A stretch of 64,000 nucleotides of DNA from Ureibacillus composti (GCA_030348875.1 JAUCEP010000002.1:823001-887000); one strand, 5' to 3'. Shown: positions 46,318 to 56,655, counted from the stretch's first letter. A program made the numbers and translations. The notes: generated from the sequence alone by a model not told the origin.

Positions 46318-46530
46318 ATGTTAGTGTTGTCACGGAAAATAGGGGAAACGATATGGATTGGCGAAGACGTGGAAATTATTATTTCCGAGGTTAAAGGAGA
46401 GCAGGTTAAGATTGGGATTCGAGCTCCGAGAAGGATAGAAGTTGTTCGCGGCGAACTTCGAAAAGATATCTCTGTATGCAATACGGAAGCTGTAATCAAA
46501 AATTTAGATCTACTAAAAAATAAATTATAA
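46318..46530 (+). CDS. csrA: CsrA, translational repressor of flagellin mRNA
   Basis: RNA-binding dimer of 70 residues that blocks ribosome access to hag mRNA. The sequence MLVLSRKIGETIWIGEDVEI and the segment IGIRAPRRIEVVRGEL carry the family's RNA-contact strands. Translationally linked to fliW. A predicted target pair lies in the hag leader downstream (46651-46686). Confidence 0.97.
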   Translation: MLVLSRKIGETIWIGEDVEIIISEVKGEQVKIGIRAPRRIEVVRGELRKDISVCNTEAVIKNLDLLKNKL

Positions 46531-46559
46531 ATTCTAAATAATAATTAATAAAAAACTAT

Positions 46560-46585
46560 TAAACAAAATCTAAATCATCCGATAT
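46560..46585 (+). promoter_or_regulatory. Sigma-D promoter of hag
   Basis: TAAA (46560-46563), 15-nt spacer, CCGATAT (46579-46585), with T in place of the usual leading G. It lies 109 nt before the flagellin start, leaving a leader that contains the CsrA sites. Confidence 0.85.
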
Positions 46586-46650
46586 TAATTATGTAAACAA
46601 GGAAAACGGTGTCCGGCCGGCTCGGTTTTCTTGTACATACAAAGTTAAAT

Positions 46651-46688
46651 GCTCACAAGGAAGTGAGCCAAACATTCCAAGGAGGAAA
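46651..46688 (+). promoter_or_regulatory. CsrA-binding leader of hag: GGA hairpin plus site over the Shine-Dalgarno
   Basis: A perfect hairpin GCTCAC-AAGGAA-GTGAGC (46651-46668) presents GGA in its loop, the classic CsrA target. A second site, AAGGAGGA (46679-46686), is the hag Shine-Dalgarno itself. Two sites so placed match the B. subtilis hag leader (BS1/BS2), and fliW-csrA are encoded immediately upstream. Confidence 0.85.
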
Positions 46689-46693
46689 TAATA

Positions 46694-48349
46694 ATGAGAA
46701 TTAATCATAATATCGCAGCTCTAAACACATACCGTCAGTTATCGAATGCAAACGGTGCACAAGGCAAGTCAATGGAAAAATTATCTTCAGGTCTTCGTAT
46801 TAATCGTGCTGGTGATGATGCAGCAGGTTTAGCAATTTCTGAAAAAATGCGCGGTCAAATTCGTGGTCTAGACATGGCTTCAAAAAATGCACAAGACGCA
46901 ACTTCAATGATTCAAACAGCAGAAGGTGCATTAAATGAAACTCATGCAATCCTACAACGTATGCGTGAACTAGCGGTTCAAGCTTCAAATGATACAAACA
47001 CAGGTGATGACCGTGGAGAAATCCAAAAAGAGATTAACCAATTAACTTCTGAAATTAACCGTGTTGGGAATACGACTGAATTCAATACTAAAAAGTTATT
47101 AAATGGTGATTTATCATCTTCAAAAGTAACAAACACAACTACAACAGTTGTAAGTGATATTGCTCAAAAAGATATGAATTATTCAGTAGGAGTGGATTGG
47201 ACACTAGCTGCTACAAGCAAACAGCCAAATATCATTGGAGCAAATGGAGATAATCAAGTTACTATCGCTGCAACTGATGGTGCTGCATTTGATTATGGAA
47301 CAGCCGACGCAGGTACACTTACTATTGAAAAACTTAATGGTGAATTAAAAGTAAGCTTAACTGGTGCAACTGATGGAGATACTGATACTCTAGATTTTGC
47401 CGCTGAAAATGCAATTTTAAATAATGGATTCTATGAATTTAATAACCATGGAATTTCATTTAAAGTATCAGAAGCAGACTTTAAAGCAATGGCTGATGGA
47501 GATAAAGTAGACATTGACTTTGCAGCTCGTGAAACTGCAGTTAATGGTTCAAATACTGGGGACATTAGTCTTTCATCTGACTACCAAACTGGTGCTACTT
47601 TAACTAATAATGCAAATGTAATTGAAGATTTCGAACTAGATGGTAGTAAAATAAATTCAAAAGCTGCTACAATCGATATCGGATATGATGGTATGAATCT
47701 AACAGTTACAGTTAAAGATGCTGGTGGTCAAACTTTAGATACATCAACATCTTCTGTAGTTGCTGCGGGCGATACATTTGATAACTATGGAATTAAGTTT
47801 ACAATGGGTGCTGATTTTGATGCTACTGATGTGTTTGATCTTAAACAAATTAAGTTAGAATCAACAACTACAAACGATACTGTAGATGCATCTGCTACAT
47901 TCCAAATCGGGGCAAATGAGAACCAATCTATGACTTTAAGTTTCTCAGATATGCGTGCTGCTGCATTAGGTATTACAGGATCAGGCGCTGGATTCTCTTC
48001 AAGCGCAAATGTAACTAATGGAACAAATAATACAAATGTTGAAAATGCGTTAGATGTTACATCTTCAGCTACTGCTGCAAAAGCAATTACAACAGTTGAT
48101 GAAGCAATTAAAAAGGTATCTGAAGAACGTTCTAAACTAGGAGCTTCTCAAAACCGCTTAGAGCACACTATTAACAACTTAGGAACAGCATCAGAAAACT
48201 TAACAGCAGCTGAATCTCGAGTACGTGACGTAGATATGGCTAAAGAAATGATGGCTCAAACTAAGAATTCAATTCTTTCTCAAGCAGCTCAAGCTATGTT
48301 GGCTCAAGCTAACCAACAACCACAAGGCGTATTACAATTACTACGTTAA
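46694..48349 (+). CDS. hag: Flagellin with large central insert
   Basis: Filament protein of 551 residues exported by the flagellar type III system. The conserved D0/D1 termini are clear: [40 protein letters not shown] at the start, and [20 protein letters not shown], then [20 protein letters not shown] and [10 protein letters not shown] at the end. B. subtilis Hag has about 300 residues; the extra ~250 (about 140-430) form an Asp/Thr/Ala-rich, beta-type D2/D3 region exposed on the filament surface. No second flagellin gene is adjacent. Controlled by the sigma-D promoter and CsrA leader upstream. Confidence 0.97.
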   Translation: MRINHNIAALNTYRQLSNANGAQGKSMEKLSSGLRINRAGDDAAGLAISEKMRGQIRGLDMASKNAQDATSMIQTAEGALNETHAILQRMRELAVQASNDTNTGDDRGEIQKEINQLTSEINRVGNTTEFNTKKLLNGDLSSSKVTNTTTTVVSDIAQKDMNYSVGVDWTLAATSKQPNIIGANGDNQVTIAATDGAAFDYGTADAGTLTIEKLNGELKVSLTGATDGDTDTLDFAAENAILNNGFYEFNNHGISFKVSEADFKAMADGDKVDIDFAARETAVNGSNTGDISLSSDYQTGATLTNNANVIEDFELDGSKINSKAATIDIGYDGMNLTVTVKDAGGQTLDTSTSSVVAAGDTFDNYGIKFTMGADFDATDVFDLKQIKLESTTTNDTVDASATFQIGANENQSMTLSFSDMRAAALGITGSGAGFSSSANVTNGTNNTNVENALDVTSSATAAKAITTVDEAIKKVSEERSKLGASQNRLEHTINNLGTASENLTAAESRVRDVDMAKEMMAQTKNSILSQAAQAMLAQANQQPQGVLQLLR

Positions 48350-48362
48350 TTAATCGTAAAAT

Positions 48363-48400
48363 AATAGACTCTGAGGCTTCTTGGAGTCTATTTTTTTTAT
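48363..48400 (+). terminator. Rho-independent terminator after hag
   Basis: AATAGACTC / GAGTCTATT with a 12-nt loop and an eight-T tail. It separates hag from the first Ig-repeat gene. Confidence 0.9.
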
Positions 48401-48452
48401 AGTTAAAATAGAACAATAGTAATAGTTTTTTTGAAGAAAGTGGGGTTTTTAG

Positions 48453-51400
48453 ATGAAAAAAATAATGAGCATAATGATTATAGTTCTTTTGCTTTTTACT
48501 CAATCTACAGTATATGCACAAATAGATGTAGAAATTCCCGATATGACTCCTGATTTACAAGCACCATTTATTACTCAAATAAATGTGTCAAATAATGAAC
48601 TAACTCCGACAACATCAATTAAGGTAATAGCAGATATTTCAGATGAATTATCTGGTTTCAATAATGGTAGTATTACATATAGAAAGCCAAATAATCAGAC
48701 AAAAACAGTTTCATTTATATTAAATTCAATAAGTGGAAAATATGAAGCTTTAATTAGTGTTCCAGAGATAGACGTAGCTGGAGAATGGAAAGCAACATCA
48801 ATCTATTTAGAAGATAATAAAGAAAACTATATTTATTTAAGCAACTTATCTAAACAATCAAATGGAGAGGAAATTGATCTTTCAAAACTAAATTTAATTG
48901 TTTCGGGTGTTAATTCACCTCCAGAACCAACAGATAAAGAAGCCCCTTTACTTAATTTGATTTCTGTAAATTCTCAAGAAGTAACCATAAATGAGAAAAT
49001 TGAGTTAGTTGCAGAAGTAACAGATAACGAGTCTGGGGTCTCTACTGTACGTGCAGATTATAGATTGCCAAGCGGAAAATCAAAATCAATTATTTTAAGA
49101 GAAAATGCAAATGGGCAATTTGTCGGTAGTTACACGATTGGCAAGTATGATGAGAGTGGAGAATGGGTACTTTCAACAATTTATGTAAATGACAATGCTG
49201 GTAATTCCAGAACATCTACAAGTTATTTAGACAGTAATGGTAATGAAATGAATTTTGAGAATTGTAATTTTATAGTCAGTGGAACCATTGTCGATTCTGA
49301 GGCACCTGTCTTACAAGATATTTCTGTTACTTCTCAGATAGTCAGACCTAACGAAAAAATTGAAGTAAGGGTAAAAGCGACAGATAATGAGTCAGGTGTA
49401 GTGTATGTAAGAGTTAATTATAAAAAGCCAAATGGTAGTACAGGTTCAATGCAACTAGTTAGAAATACTTTAGGTGAATTTATAGGATCTCTTACTGTTA
49501 GTCAATATGAGGAGCGAGGCAAATTTACTATTACATCTGTTTATATGGAGGACCTTGTTGGAAATAGAATCACAGCACTAGATTATATTGATTCAGAAGA
49601 TAATATAAAAGATTTTTCTCATTGTGAAGTAGAAATAACAGGAACTACGCCAGATTGGGAAGGACCTGAATTTATAGGAGGGAACATTAGTAAGTCTCAA
49701 TTTTCTCCAACACAAGTGGCTGTAAAACTTGTTATTACTGTAGAAGATAAACTATCAGGAATTACATATAGTTCACTTTCAGGTTCATATAAAAAACCAA
49801 GTGGACGGTTGTATTATTTAAACTTTTCGAAAGTTAACAATGAATTTACTGCTACAATTTTACTAGATAAATTCGATGAAATGGGTGTCTGGGAACTAGA
49901 AAGTCTGTCAATTCGTGATGCTGTTGGTAACTACACAAGGCCAACAAAGGTTGGTGCCAATCCACTATCTGAATTTAATATTAACGTAATGGGAAAGGTT
50001 ACTATCACTCCAGGGACCTATAATAGTATTTTGTTAAAAGTACCTGAAAGTTTAAATGGAGGTCTATCCTATCAATTACAGCCTGTATTAAAATCTAGTA
50101 ATTCTGATGTAGCAGATAAGGATATTACCCAAGATACTAAAACAGAATATTCTTCATCTAATTCTAAGTTGTTAACTATTAACTCAAACGGGCTTATGAC
50201 TGTTCCTGATGATGCTGGATCTGGGTATGTTACTGTAGGAGTAAGTTATGGTGATGTTAGCAAAGAAGAAACAATTAAAATTAATGGCGGTAATATTGAC
50301 TCGTTTCTTGAAGTTTCTCCGCTTCAGGTTACTCTACATTCAGGGAAAACAGAACAAATAAAAGTTGTAGAGATTTATGATGGGGCAAGGAAAGATGTTA
50401 CGAACTCTTCAAGCGGCGTTACTTATACTAGCAGTAATCCAACCCTTGTTACAGTAACTAAAGATGGGCTTATTGAAGCTGTTTCCAATGATGAAGAGGG
50501 GACAGTTGAAATTTATGTAACTTATAATAATAAAGAAGCAAAATCAACAGTAAAACTAACTAAACCTTCTATTCAGTCCCTATTAATATCACCACTTGAA
50601 GAGGAACTATCTTTAAAAAATAATAAATTGCAATTAGTTGTAAAAGCAATAATGACTGATGGTACTACAATTGATGTAACAAAAAGTTCTACAGGGACTA
50701 GATATGTCTCATCGAATGTTAATAGAGCCACAATTGATGAAAATGGTCTAATTAGTGTACCAGCTGAGACAAGTCATGGTTCCGAAACAGTGACTATAAC
50801 AGCTATTAATAATAATATTAAAGTAGAGTCTAGACTAAAGATAAATGGTCCACCATTTTTGGATGCTATTGATTTAAGAAGTTCAATACCTACTACTTTA
50901 GAACGAGATAGTAGCTATCAAATTTCAGATGTTCTTGCAAACTGGTCAGATGGTACGCAAACAACAGTAACTTCAGGAATCACTTATGAAAGTAGTGATA
51001 CAAATAAAATTACTGTTTCTCCAACAGGATTAATTGAAGCAGTACCAGGAGCCATCGGAAGCTCATATATATCAGTGAGGTATGAAGGAAAAAGCATCCG
51101 GACATTAGTGGCATTAGAAGATCCAATCACGTTAGAAAGCATCGAGTTAAGTGATACGATACCGACAACATTAGCACAGGACGGTACTCAACAAATTCCA
51201 GATATTTTCGCAAACTGGTCTGACGGTAGGCAAACAACAGTAACTTCAGGAATCACATATGAAAGTAGTGATACAAATAAAATTACCGTTTCGCCAACAG
51301 GATTGGTTGAACCAGTATCAGGAGCCATCGGAAGCGCATATATATCAGTGAAATATGCAGGAAAAAGCATCCGATCATTAGTTACATTAGAAACACCACC

Positions 51401-52763
51401 GACACCATTAAGTATTGAACTAAGCGAGCCAATACCGGCAACAATAACGCAAGGAGAAAGCTATCAAATTAAGGATGTATATGTGAACTGGTCTAATGGT
51501 ATGCAATCCCCAGTGACTGCAGGAATTACGTATGAAAGTAGTGCACCAACAAAACTTACAGTATCGTCAACAGGATTAATCGAAGCAGTACCAGGATCGA
51601 TTGGAAGCTCATATATATCAGTAAAATATGAAGGGAAAAGCATCCGGACATTAGTGGCATTAGAAACCCCACCCACACCATTGAGTATTGAACTAAGTGA
51701 GCTGATACCGGCAACGATACCACAAGGAGAAAGCTATCAAATTAAGGATGTGTTAGTGAACTGGTCGAATGGTACGCAAACCCCAGTGACTACAGGTATA
51801 ACGTATGAAAGTAGCGCACCAACAAAACTTACAGTATCGTCAACGGGATTAATTGAAGCAGTATCGGGAGCCAACGGCAGCTCCTATATTTCAGTGAGGT
51901 ATGGAGGAAAAAGTCTCCGGACATTAGTAGCATTAGAAGCACCACCCACACCATTAAGTATTGAACTTACTGAACCGATACCGGCAACAATACCGCAAGG
52001 AGAAAGCTATAACATTAAGGATGTGTTAGTGAACTGGTCTAATGGAACGCAAACCCCAGTGACTACAGGAATTACTTATGAAAGTAGTGCACCAACAAAA
52101 CTTACAGTATCATCAACAGGCTTAATTGAAGCAGTATCAGGAGCCATTGGCAGCTCCTATATCTCAGTGAAGTATGAAGGGAAAAGTATCCGGACATTAG
52201 TGGCACTGGAAGCACCACCTACACCATTAAGTATTGAACTAAGTGAGCCGATACCGGCAACAATACCGCATGCTGGAAACTATCTAATTAAGGAAGTTTT
52301 AGTGAACTGGTCTAATGGAACGCAAACGCCAGTGACAACAGGAATTACGTATGAAAGTAGTGCACCAACAAAACTTACAGTATCGCCAACTGGATTGATT
52401 GAAGCAATACCAGGAGCAATCGGCAGTTCCTATATCTCAGTGAAGTATGAAGGAAAAAGCATTCGAACGTTAATGGCACTAGAAGGACCACCGACACCAT
52501 TAAGTATTGAACTAAGTGAGTCATTACCGGCAACAATACCGCAAGGAGGAAACTATCAAATTAAGGATGTTTTAGTGAATTGGTCGAATGGTATTCAAAC
52601 CCCAGTGACAACGGGAATAACGTATGAAAGTAGTGCACCGACAAAACTTACAGTATCGTCAACGGGATTAATTGAAGCGTTACCGGGAGTGATAGGTAGT
52701 GCATACATCTATGTAAAATATGGGGGAAAATCCTATCGATCATTAGTTAGAATTAATGATTAA
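48453..52763 (+). CDS. Giant exported Ig-repeat protein A (1,436 residues)
   Basis: Sec-exported protein (signal peptide about 1-23, ending TVYA), absent from this place in the B. subtilis flagellar region. Residues about 30-520 hold four related beta-domains of about 115-120 residues sharing APLLNLISVNS-, ATDNESGVVYVR- and DLVGNR-type motifs. Residues about 525-810 hold BIG2-like domains (TYTSSNPTLVTVTKDGLIEA). From about 810 to the end are seven tandem 91-residue (273-bp) Ig-like repeats of the type ITYESSAPTKLTVSSTGLIE. No LPXTG, SLH, LysM or membrane anchor is seen at the C-terminus. The last 154 codons are shared exactly with the next gene through a recent duplication. Function is unknown; adhesion or a surface layer is plausible. 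Confidence 0.85.
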   Translation: MKKIMSIMIIVLLLFTQSTVYAQIDVEIPDMTPDLQAPFITQINVSNNELTPTTSIKVIADISDELSGFNNGSITYRKPNNQTKTVSFILNSISGKYEALISVPEIDVAGEWKATSIYLEDNKENYIYLSNLSKQSNGEEIDLSKLNLIVSGVNSPPEPTDKEAPLLNLISVNSQEVTINEKIELVAEVTDNESGVSTVRADYRLPSGKSKSIILRENANGQFVGSYTIGKYDESGEWVLSTIYVNDNAGNSRTSTSYLDSNGNEMNFENCNFIVSGTIVDSEAPVLQDISVTSQIVRPNEKIEVRVKATDNESGVVYVRVNYKKPNGSTGSMQLVRNTLGEFIGSLTVSQYEERGKFTITSVYMEDLVGNRITALDYIDSEDNIKDFSHCEVEITGTTPDWEGPEFIGGNISKSQFSPTQVAVKLVITVEDKLSGITYSSLSGSYKKPSGRLYYLNFSKVNNEFTATILLDKFDEMGVWELESLSIRDAVGNYTRPTKVGANPLSEFNINVMGKVTITPGTYNSILLKVPESLNGGLSYQLQPVLKSSNSDVADKDITQDTKTEYSSSNSKLLTINSNGLMTVPDDAGSGYVTVGVSYGDVSKEETIKINGGNIDSFLEVSPLQVTLHSGKTEQIKVVEIYDGARKDVTNSSSGVTYTSSNPTLVTVTKDGLIEAVSNDEEGTVEIYVTYNNKEAKSTVKLTKPSIQSLLISPLEEELSLKNNKLQLVVKAIMTDGTTIDVTKSSTGTRYVSSNVNRATIDENGLISVPAETSHGSETVTITAINNNIKVESRLKINGPPFLDAIDLRSSIPTTLERDSSYQISDVLANWSDGTQTTVTSGITYESSDTNKITVSPTGLIEAVPGAIGSSYISVRYEGKSIRTLVALEDPITLESIELSDTIPTTLAQDGTQQIPDIFANWSDGRQTTVTSGITYESSDTNKITVSPTGLVEPVSGAIGSAYISVKYAGKSIRSLVTLETPPTPLSIELSEPIPATITQGESYQIKDVYVNWSNGMQSPVTAGITYESSAPTKLTVSSTGLIEAVPGSIGSSYISVKYEGKSIRTLVALETPPTPLSIELSELIPATIPQGESYQIKDVLVNWSNGTQTPVTTGITYESSAPTKLTVSSTGLIEAVSGANGSSYISVRYGGKSLRTLVALEAPPTPLSIELTEPIPATIPQGESYNIKDVLVNWSNGTQTPVTTGITYESSAPTKLTVSSTGLIEAVSGAIGSSYISVKYEGKSIRTLVALEAPPTPLSIELSEPIPATIPHAGNYLIKEVLVNWSNGTQTPVTTGITYESSAPTKLTVSPTGLIEAIPGAIGSSYISVKYEGKSIRTLMALEGPPTPLSIELSESLPATIPQGGNYQIKDVLVNWSNGIQTPVTTGITYESSAPTKLTVSSTGLIEALPGVIGSAYIYVKYGGKSYRSLVRIND
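50860..52760 (+). repeat. Seven tandem 273-bp coding repeats in Ig-repeat gene A
   Basis: The 91-codon unit (ELSEPIPATI..DVLVNWSNGTQTPV..TYESSAPTKLTV..ALEAPP) recurs with high nucleotide identity. For example the TTAAGTATTGAAC start occurs at about 51409, 51955, 52228 and 52501. The more central copies are closest to each other, the first two more divergent. Confidence 0.9.
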
Positions 52764-52802
52764 CAAAATTATTAGTATAAAGGGTTAGGGATAATCCTTA
52801 TG

Positions 52803-52830
52803 GGATTGGGGAGAAACATATCCCCAATCC
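52803..52830 (+). terminator. Terminator-like hairpin after Ig-repeat gene A
   Basis: GGATTGGGGA / TCCCCAATCC, 10 bp with an 8-nt loop; the tail ACTTTATAAT is only moderately T-rich. An identical copy follows gene B. Confidence 0.6.
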
Positions 52831-53020
52831 ACTTTATAATATAATTGCTTAATATACGGTATTACATATTAATAGATTCCAAAACTTAAAAGTTAGAATA
52901 TTTCGAAATACAAAGAAAGATTGATGAAATAACGAGAGATACGGAGAAGGTATCTTTATTGAGTAAATTAGTTGAAAAATTGTTTAGAAATCAAACATTT
53001 TTAAATGGAGGCAAACTATT

Positions 53021-56000
53021 ATGAAGTTTAGAGCGATTTTTAAATTGATGGTTATCTTTGCATTACTTTTGTCATATTTAACATCAGCTAGTAAATATGC
53101 ATTTGCTTCGCAATTAGTTGAAAATGAATACCTACAGTATTCATTAAGTTCAGAAGGTAGATTTACTATTGGAACTAGTGGCGGAAATCCTGCTAGTTCG
53201 TTAGATAATTATAAAAAGTTAATATATGGTCATCCGGATCCCCATACTTCATACACTACATTAAATATAGATGGGGTATCATATCCTTTTACACCTACTA
53301 CTATTCCAGTTATAAACTATGCCAATTTAACTTCAACAGCATCACAGAATATAAATAACTTGAAAATAACACAAGAATTATCAATAGTTAAAAATGAAAA
53401 TACTAATAAAGAGGATATTGTACAGATTCGCTATATTGTAACAAATAACGACACCAATTCTCATCAATTGGGTATGAGAATTATGATGGATACTATGCTG
53501 GGGGGGAATGATGCAGCTCCATTTAGAATTCCAGGTGTCGGTGCAGTAACGACAGAAACGGAATTTATTGGAGACACTATTCCTCAATATTGGCAAGCTT
53601 TTGATGATTTAATTAATCCAACTGTCATTTCACATGGTACATTTTTCAATTCTGGGATGTTGAATAAACCAGATAAGGTACAGTTTACTAACTGGAGTAA
53701 TGTATTTAGTACTATGTGGAATTATAATGTTGTAAACTCATATAACAATGGCGATAGTGCTGTTAGTATTATTTGGGACAATGAAGAAATTCAACCTGGA
53801 GTAACAAAAGAGTTTATTACATACTATGGTATCAGTGATTTTGAACAAGATTTACGACCACCCCTTACTTTAAGTGTAACGGGAACAAGTACTGTACAAG
53901 CTACTGAAGAAGGATATAGCCCAAATCCATTTACTATAACGGCATATGTCTCAAATATAGGTAATGCAGTTGCTCAGAATGTTAATCTTTCACTAGAATT
54001 ACCTGAGGGGTTATCACTCCTACCAGGTCAAGAGGAAAATGGAAGTTTAGGAGATATCGGAATTAACGGTGAAAAACAAGTATCTTGGGATGTTAGTATA
54101 GATGATACAGATCAATATAGATCACTAGACTATACAGTCAATTTAACAGCTGCTAATACAGAAAGTAAAACATTGAGTCGAACTATATTAATTCCACCAT
54201 TGTTACCAATTGACTATATTAGCTTAACTCCAAAAGATATGGTTCTATCACCAGGTGATACGAAACAATTATCCGTAACTGCTTTCATGAAAAATGGAAC
54301 TACTGAAGATGTTACAGCAGCAGAGAAAGGAACGACATATAGTAGTTCTAATCCTGAACTAGTTTCAGTTAATTCAGATGGTAAAATAATAGTGGAAGAG
54401 ACTGCAATAACTGATACTACAGTATATATTCGTGCGTATTATAACGGGGAAATGGATACAGCAACTATTAAAATAAATAAGGTAGATGAAAAATCACTTA
54501 TTGAAATTATTACTGATCCAATTCCATCAGCACTTGAACAAGGTAAGACTCATCAAATTTCAGGAATAATGGCTATTTGGTCTGACAGTAGTGAAACTGA
54601 AGTAGGCTCTGAAGTTTCATTTGAGAGTAGTGAACCAACAAAAATAATTGTGTCAACATCCGGTTTGATTGAAGCAGTACCAGGAGCAACCGGAAGTAGC
54701 TATATTTATGTGAAGTACGGAGGAAAAAGTATTCGTACTTTAGTGACATTAATAACTCCTCCAACTATTGAGAGTATCGAATTAAGTAGTGCAATTCCGG
54801 CAATATTAGAGCAAAATGGAAGTTATCAAATTTCAGATGTTCTTGCAAATTGGTCAGATGGTACTCAAACAACAATAACATCAGGACTCACTTATGAAAG
54901 TAGTGATACAAATAAAGTTACTGTATCGTCAACAGGATTGATCGAAGCAGTACCAGGAGCGATTGGAAGCTCATATATATCGGTAAAATATGAAGGAAAA
55001 AGCATAAGAACATTAGTGGCATTAGAAGAACTACCCATACCATTAGGTATTGCATTAAGTGAGTCAATTCCAGCATCAATGCCACAGGGAGGAAGCTATC
55101 AAATTAAGGATGTCTTAGTGAACTGGTCGAACGGTACGCAAACGCCAGTGACAACAGGATTAACGTATGAAAGTAGTGCACCAACAAAACTTACAGTATC
55201 ATCAACGGGATTAATTGAAGCAATACCAGGAGCGATTGGAAGTTCCTATATATCGGTAAAATATGAAGGGAAAAGCATCCGGACATTAGTGGCATTAGAA
55301 GAACCACCTACACCATTAGGTATTGCACTAAGTGAGCCGATACCGGCAACAATACCGCATGCAGGAAACTATCAAATTAAGGATGTCTTAGTGAACTGGT
55401 CGAATGGTACTCAAACGCCAGTGACAACAGGAATAACGTATGAAAGTAGTGCCCCAACAAAACTTACAGTATCATCAACGGGATTAATTGAAGCAATACC
55501 AGGAGCTATCGGTAGCTCTTATATCTCAGTAAAGTATGAAGGGAAAAGTATTCGGGCACTAGTGGCACTGGAAGAACCACCTACACCACTAAATATTGAA
55601 CTAAGTGAGCCGATACCGGCAACAATACCGCATGCTGGAAACTATCAAATTAAGGATGTGTTAGTGAACTGGTCGAATGGTACGCAAACGCCAGTGACAA
55701 CAGGAATAACATATGAAAGTAGTGCACCAACAAAACTTACAGTATCATCAACGGGATTAATTCAAGCAATACCAGGAGCCATCGGCAGCTCTTATATCTC
55801 AGTAAAGTATGAAGGGAAAAGTATCCGGACATTAGTGGCACTGGAAGCACTACCTACACCGTTAAGTATTGAACTAAGTGAATCGATACCGGCAACAATA
55901 CCGCATGCAGGAAACTATCAAATTAAGGATGTCTTAGTGAACTGGTCTAATGGAACGCAAACGCCAGTGACAACAGGAATTACGTATGAAAGTAGTGCAC

Positions 56001-56398
56001 CAACAAAACTTACAGTATCGCCAACTGGATTGATTGAAGCAATACCAGGAGCAATCGGCAGTTCCTATATCTCAGTGAAGTATGAAGGAAAAAGCATTCG
56101 AACGTTAATGGCACTAGAAGGACCACCGACACCATTAAGTATTGAACTAAGTGAGTCATTACCGGCAACAATACCGCAAGGAGGAAACTATCAAATTAAG
56201 GATGTTTTAGTGAATTGGTCGAATGGTATTCAAACCCCAGTGACAACGGGAATAACGTATGAAAGTAGTGCACCGACAAAACTTACAGTATCGTCAACGG
56301 GATTAATTGAAGCGTTACCGGGAGTGATAGGTAGTGCATACATCTATGTAAAATATGGGGGAAAATCCTATCGATCATTAGTTAGAATTAATGATTAA
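53021..56398 (+). CDS. Giant exported Ig-repeat protein B, a hybrid made by duplication (1,125 residues)
   Basis: Residues 1 to about 975 match the start of protein C; residues from about 972 to the end match the end of protein A. A signal peptide (about 1-29, ending AFAS) is followed by a 250-residue N-terminal domain (EYLQYSLSSEGRFTIGTSGG, beta-rich, possibly a beta-sandwich), a CARDB/DUF11-like domain (about 280-395), a BIG2-like domain (about 400-490) and seven 91-residue Ig-like repeats. No wall anchor motif. The frame is intact and the gene has its own AATGGAGG, so the hybrid is probably expressed. A run of seven G at 53500-53506 lies in the coding sequence. Confidence 0.85.
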   Translation: MKFRAIFKLMVIFALLLSYLTSASKYAFASQLVENEYLQYSLSSEGRFTIGTSGGNPASSLDNYKKLIYGHPDPHTSYTTLNIDGVSYPFTPTTIPVINYANLTSTASQNINNLKITQELSIVKNENTNKEDIVQIRYIVTNNDTNSHQLGMRIMMDTMLGGNDAAPFRIPGVGAVTTETEFIGDTIPQYWQAFDDLINPTVISHGTFFNSGMLNKPDKVQFTNWSNVFSTMWNYNVVNSYNNGDSAVSIIWDNEEIQPGVTKEFITYYGISDFEQDLRPPLTLSVTGTSTVQATEEGYSPNPFTITAYVSNIGNAVAQNVNLSLELPEGLSLLPGQEENGSLGDIGINGEKQVSWDVSIDDTDQYRSLDYTVNLTAANTESKTLSRTILIPPLLPIDYISLTPKDMVLSPGDTKQLSVTAFMKNGTTEDVTAAEKGTTYSSSNPELVSVNSDGKIIVEETAITDTTVYIRAYYNGEMDTATIKINKVDEKSLIEIITDPIPSALEQGKTHQISGIMAIWSDSSETEVGSEVSFESSEPTKIIVSTSGLIEAVPGATGSSYIYVKYGGKSIRTLVTLITPPTIESIELSSAIPAILEQNGSYQISDVLANWSDGTQTTITSGLTYESSDTNKVTVSSTGLIEAVPGAIGSSYISVKYEGKSIRTLVALEELPIPLGIALSESIPASMPQGGSYQIKDVLVNWSNGTQTPVTTGLTYESSAPTKLTVSSTGLIEAIPGAIGSSYISVKYEGKSIRTLVALEEPPTPLGIALSEPIPATIPHAGNYQIKDVLVNWSNGTQTPVTTGITYESSAPTKLTVSSTGLIEAIPGAIGSSYISVKYEGKSIRALVALEEPPTPLNIELSEPIPATIPHAGNYQIKDVLVNWSNGTQTPVTTGITYESSAPTKLTVSSTGLIQAIPGAIGSSYISVKYEGKSIRTLVALEALPTPLSIELSESIPATIPHAGNYQIKDVLVNWSNGTQTPVTTGITYESSAPTKLTVSPTGLIEAIPGAIGSSYISVKYEGKSIRTLMALEGPPTPLSIELSESLPATIPQGGNYQIKDVLVNWSNGIQTPVTTGITYESSAPTKLTVSSTGLIEALPGVIGSAYIYVKYGGKSYRSLVRIND
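54486..56395 (+). repeat. Seven tandem 273-bp coding repeats in Ig-repeat gene B
   Basis: Same 91-codon unit as in gene A. The last part, from 55934, comes from gene A by the duplication; the earlier part is identical to gene C. Confidence 0.9.
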
Positions 56399-56437
56399 CA
56401 AAATTATTAGTATAAAGGGTTAGGGATAATCCTTATG

Positions 56438-56465
56438 GGATTGGGGAGAAACATATCCCCAATCC
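56438..56465 (+). terminator. Terminator-like hairpin after Ig-repeat gene B (second copy)
   Basis: Exact copy, at a distance of 3,635 nt, of the GGATTGGGGA / TCCCCAATCC hairpin after gene A. Confidence 0.6.
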
Positions 56466-56655
56466 ACTTTATAATATAATTGCTTAATATACGGTATTAC
56501 ATATTAATAGATTCCAAAACTTAAAAGTTAGAATATTTCGAAATACAAAGAAAGATTGATGAAATAACGAGAGATACGGAGAAGGTATCTTTATTGAGTA
56601 AATTAGTTGAAAAATTGTTTAGAAATCAAACATTTTTAAATGGAGGCAAACTATT

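Noticed and set aside
53381-53596. Minus-strand frames inside the Ig-repeat genes (and their copies 3,635 nt downstream)
   Set aside because: Shadows of long coding sequences without start signals or similarity. They only confirm that the two copies are identical.
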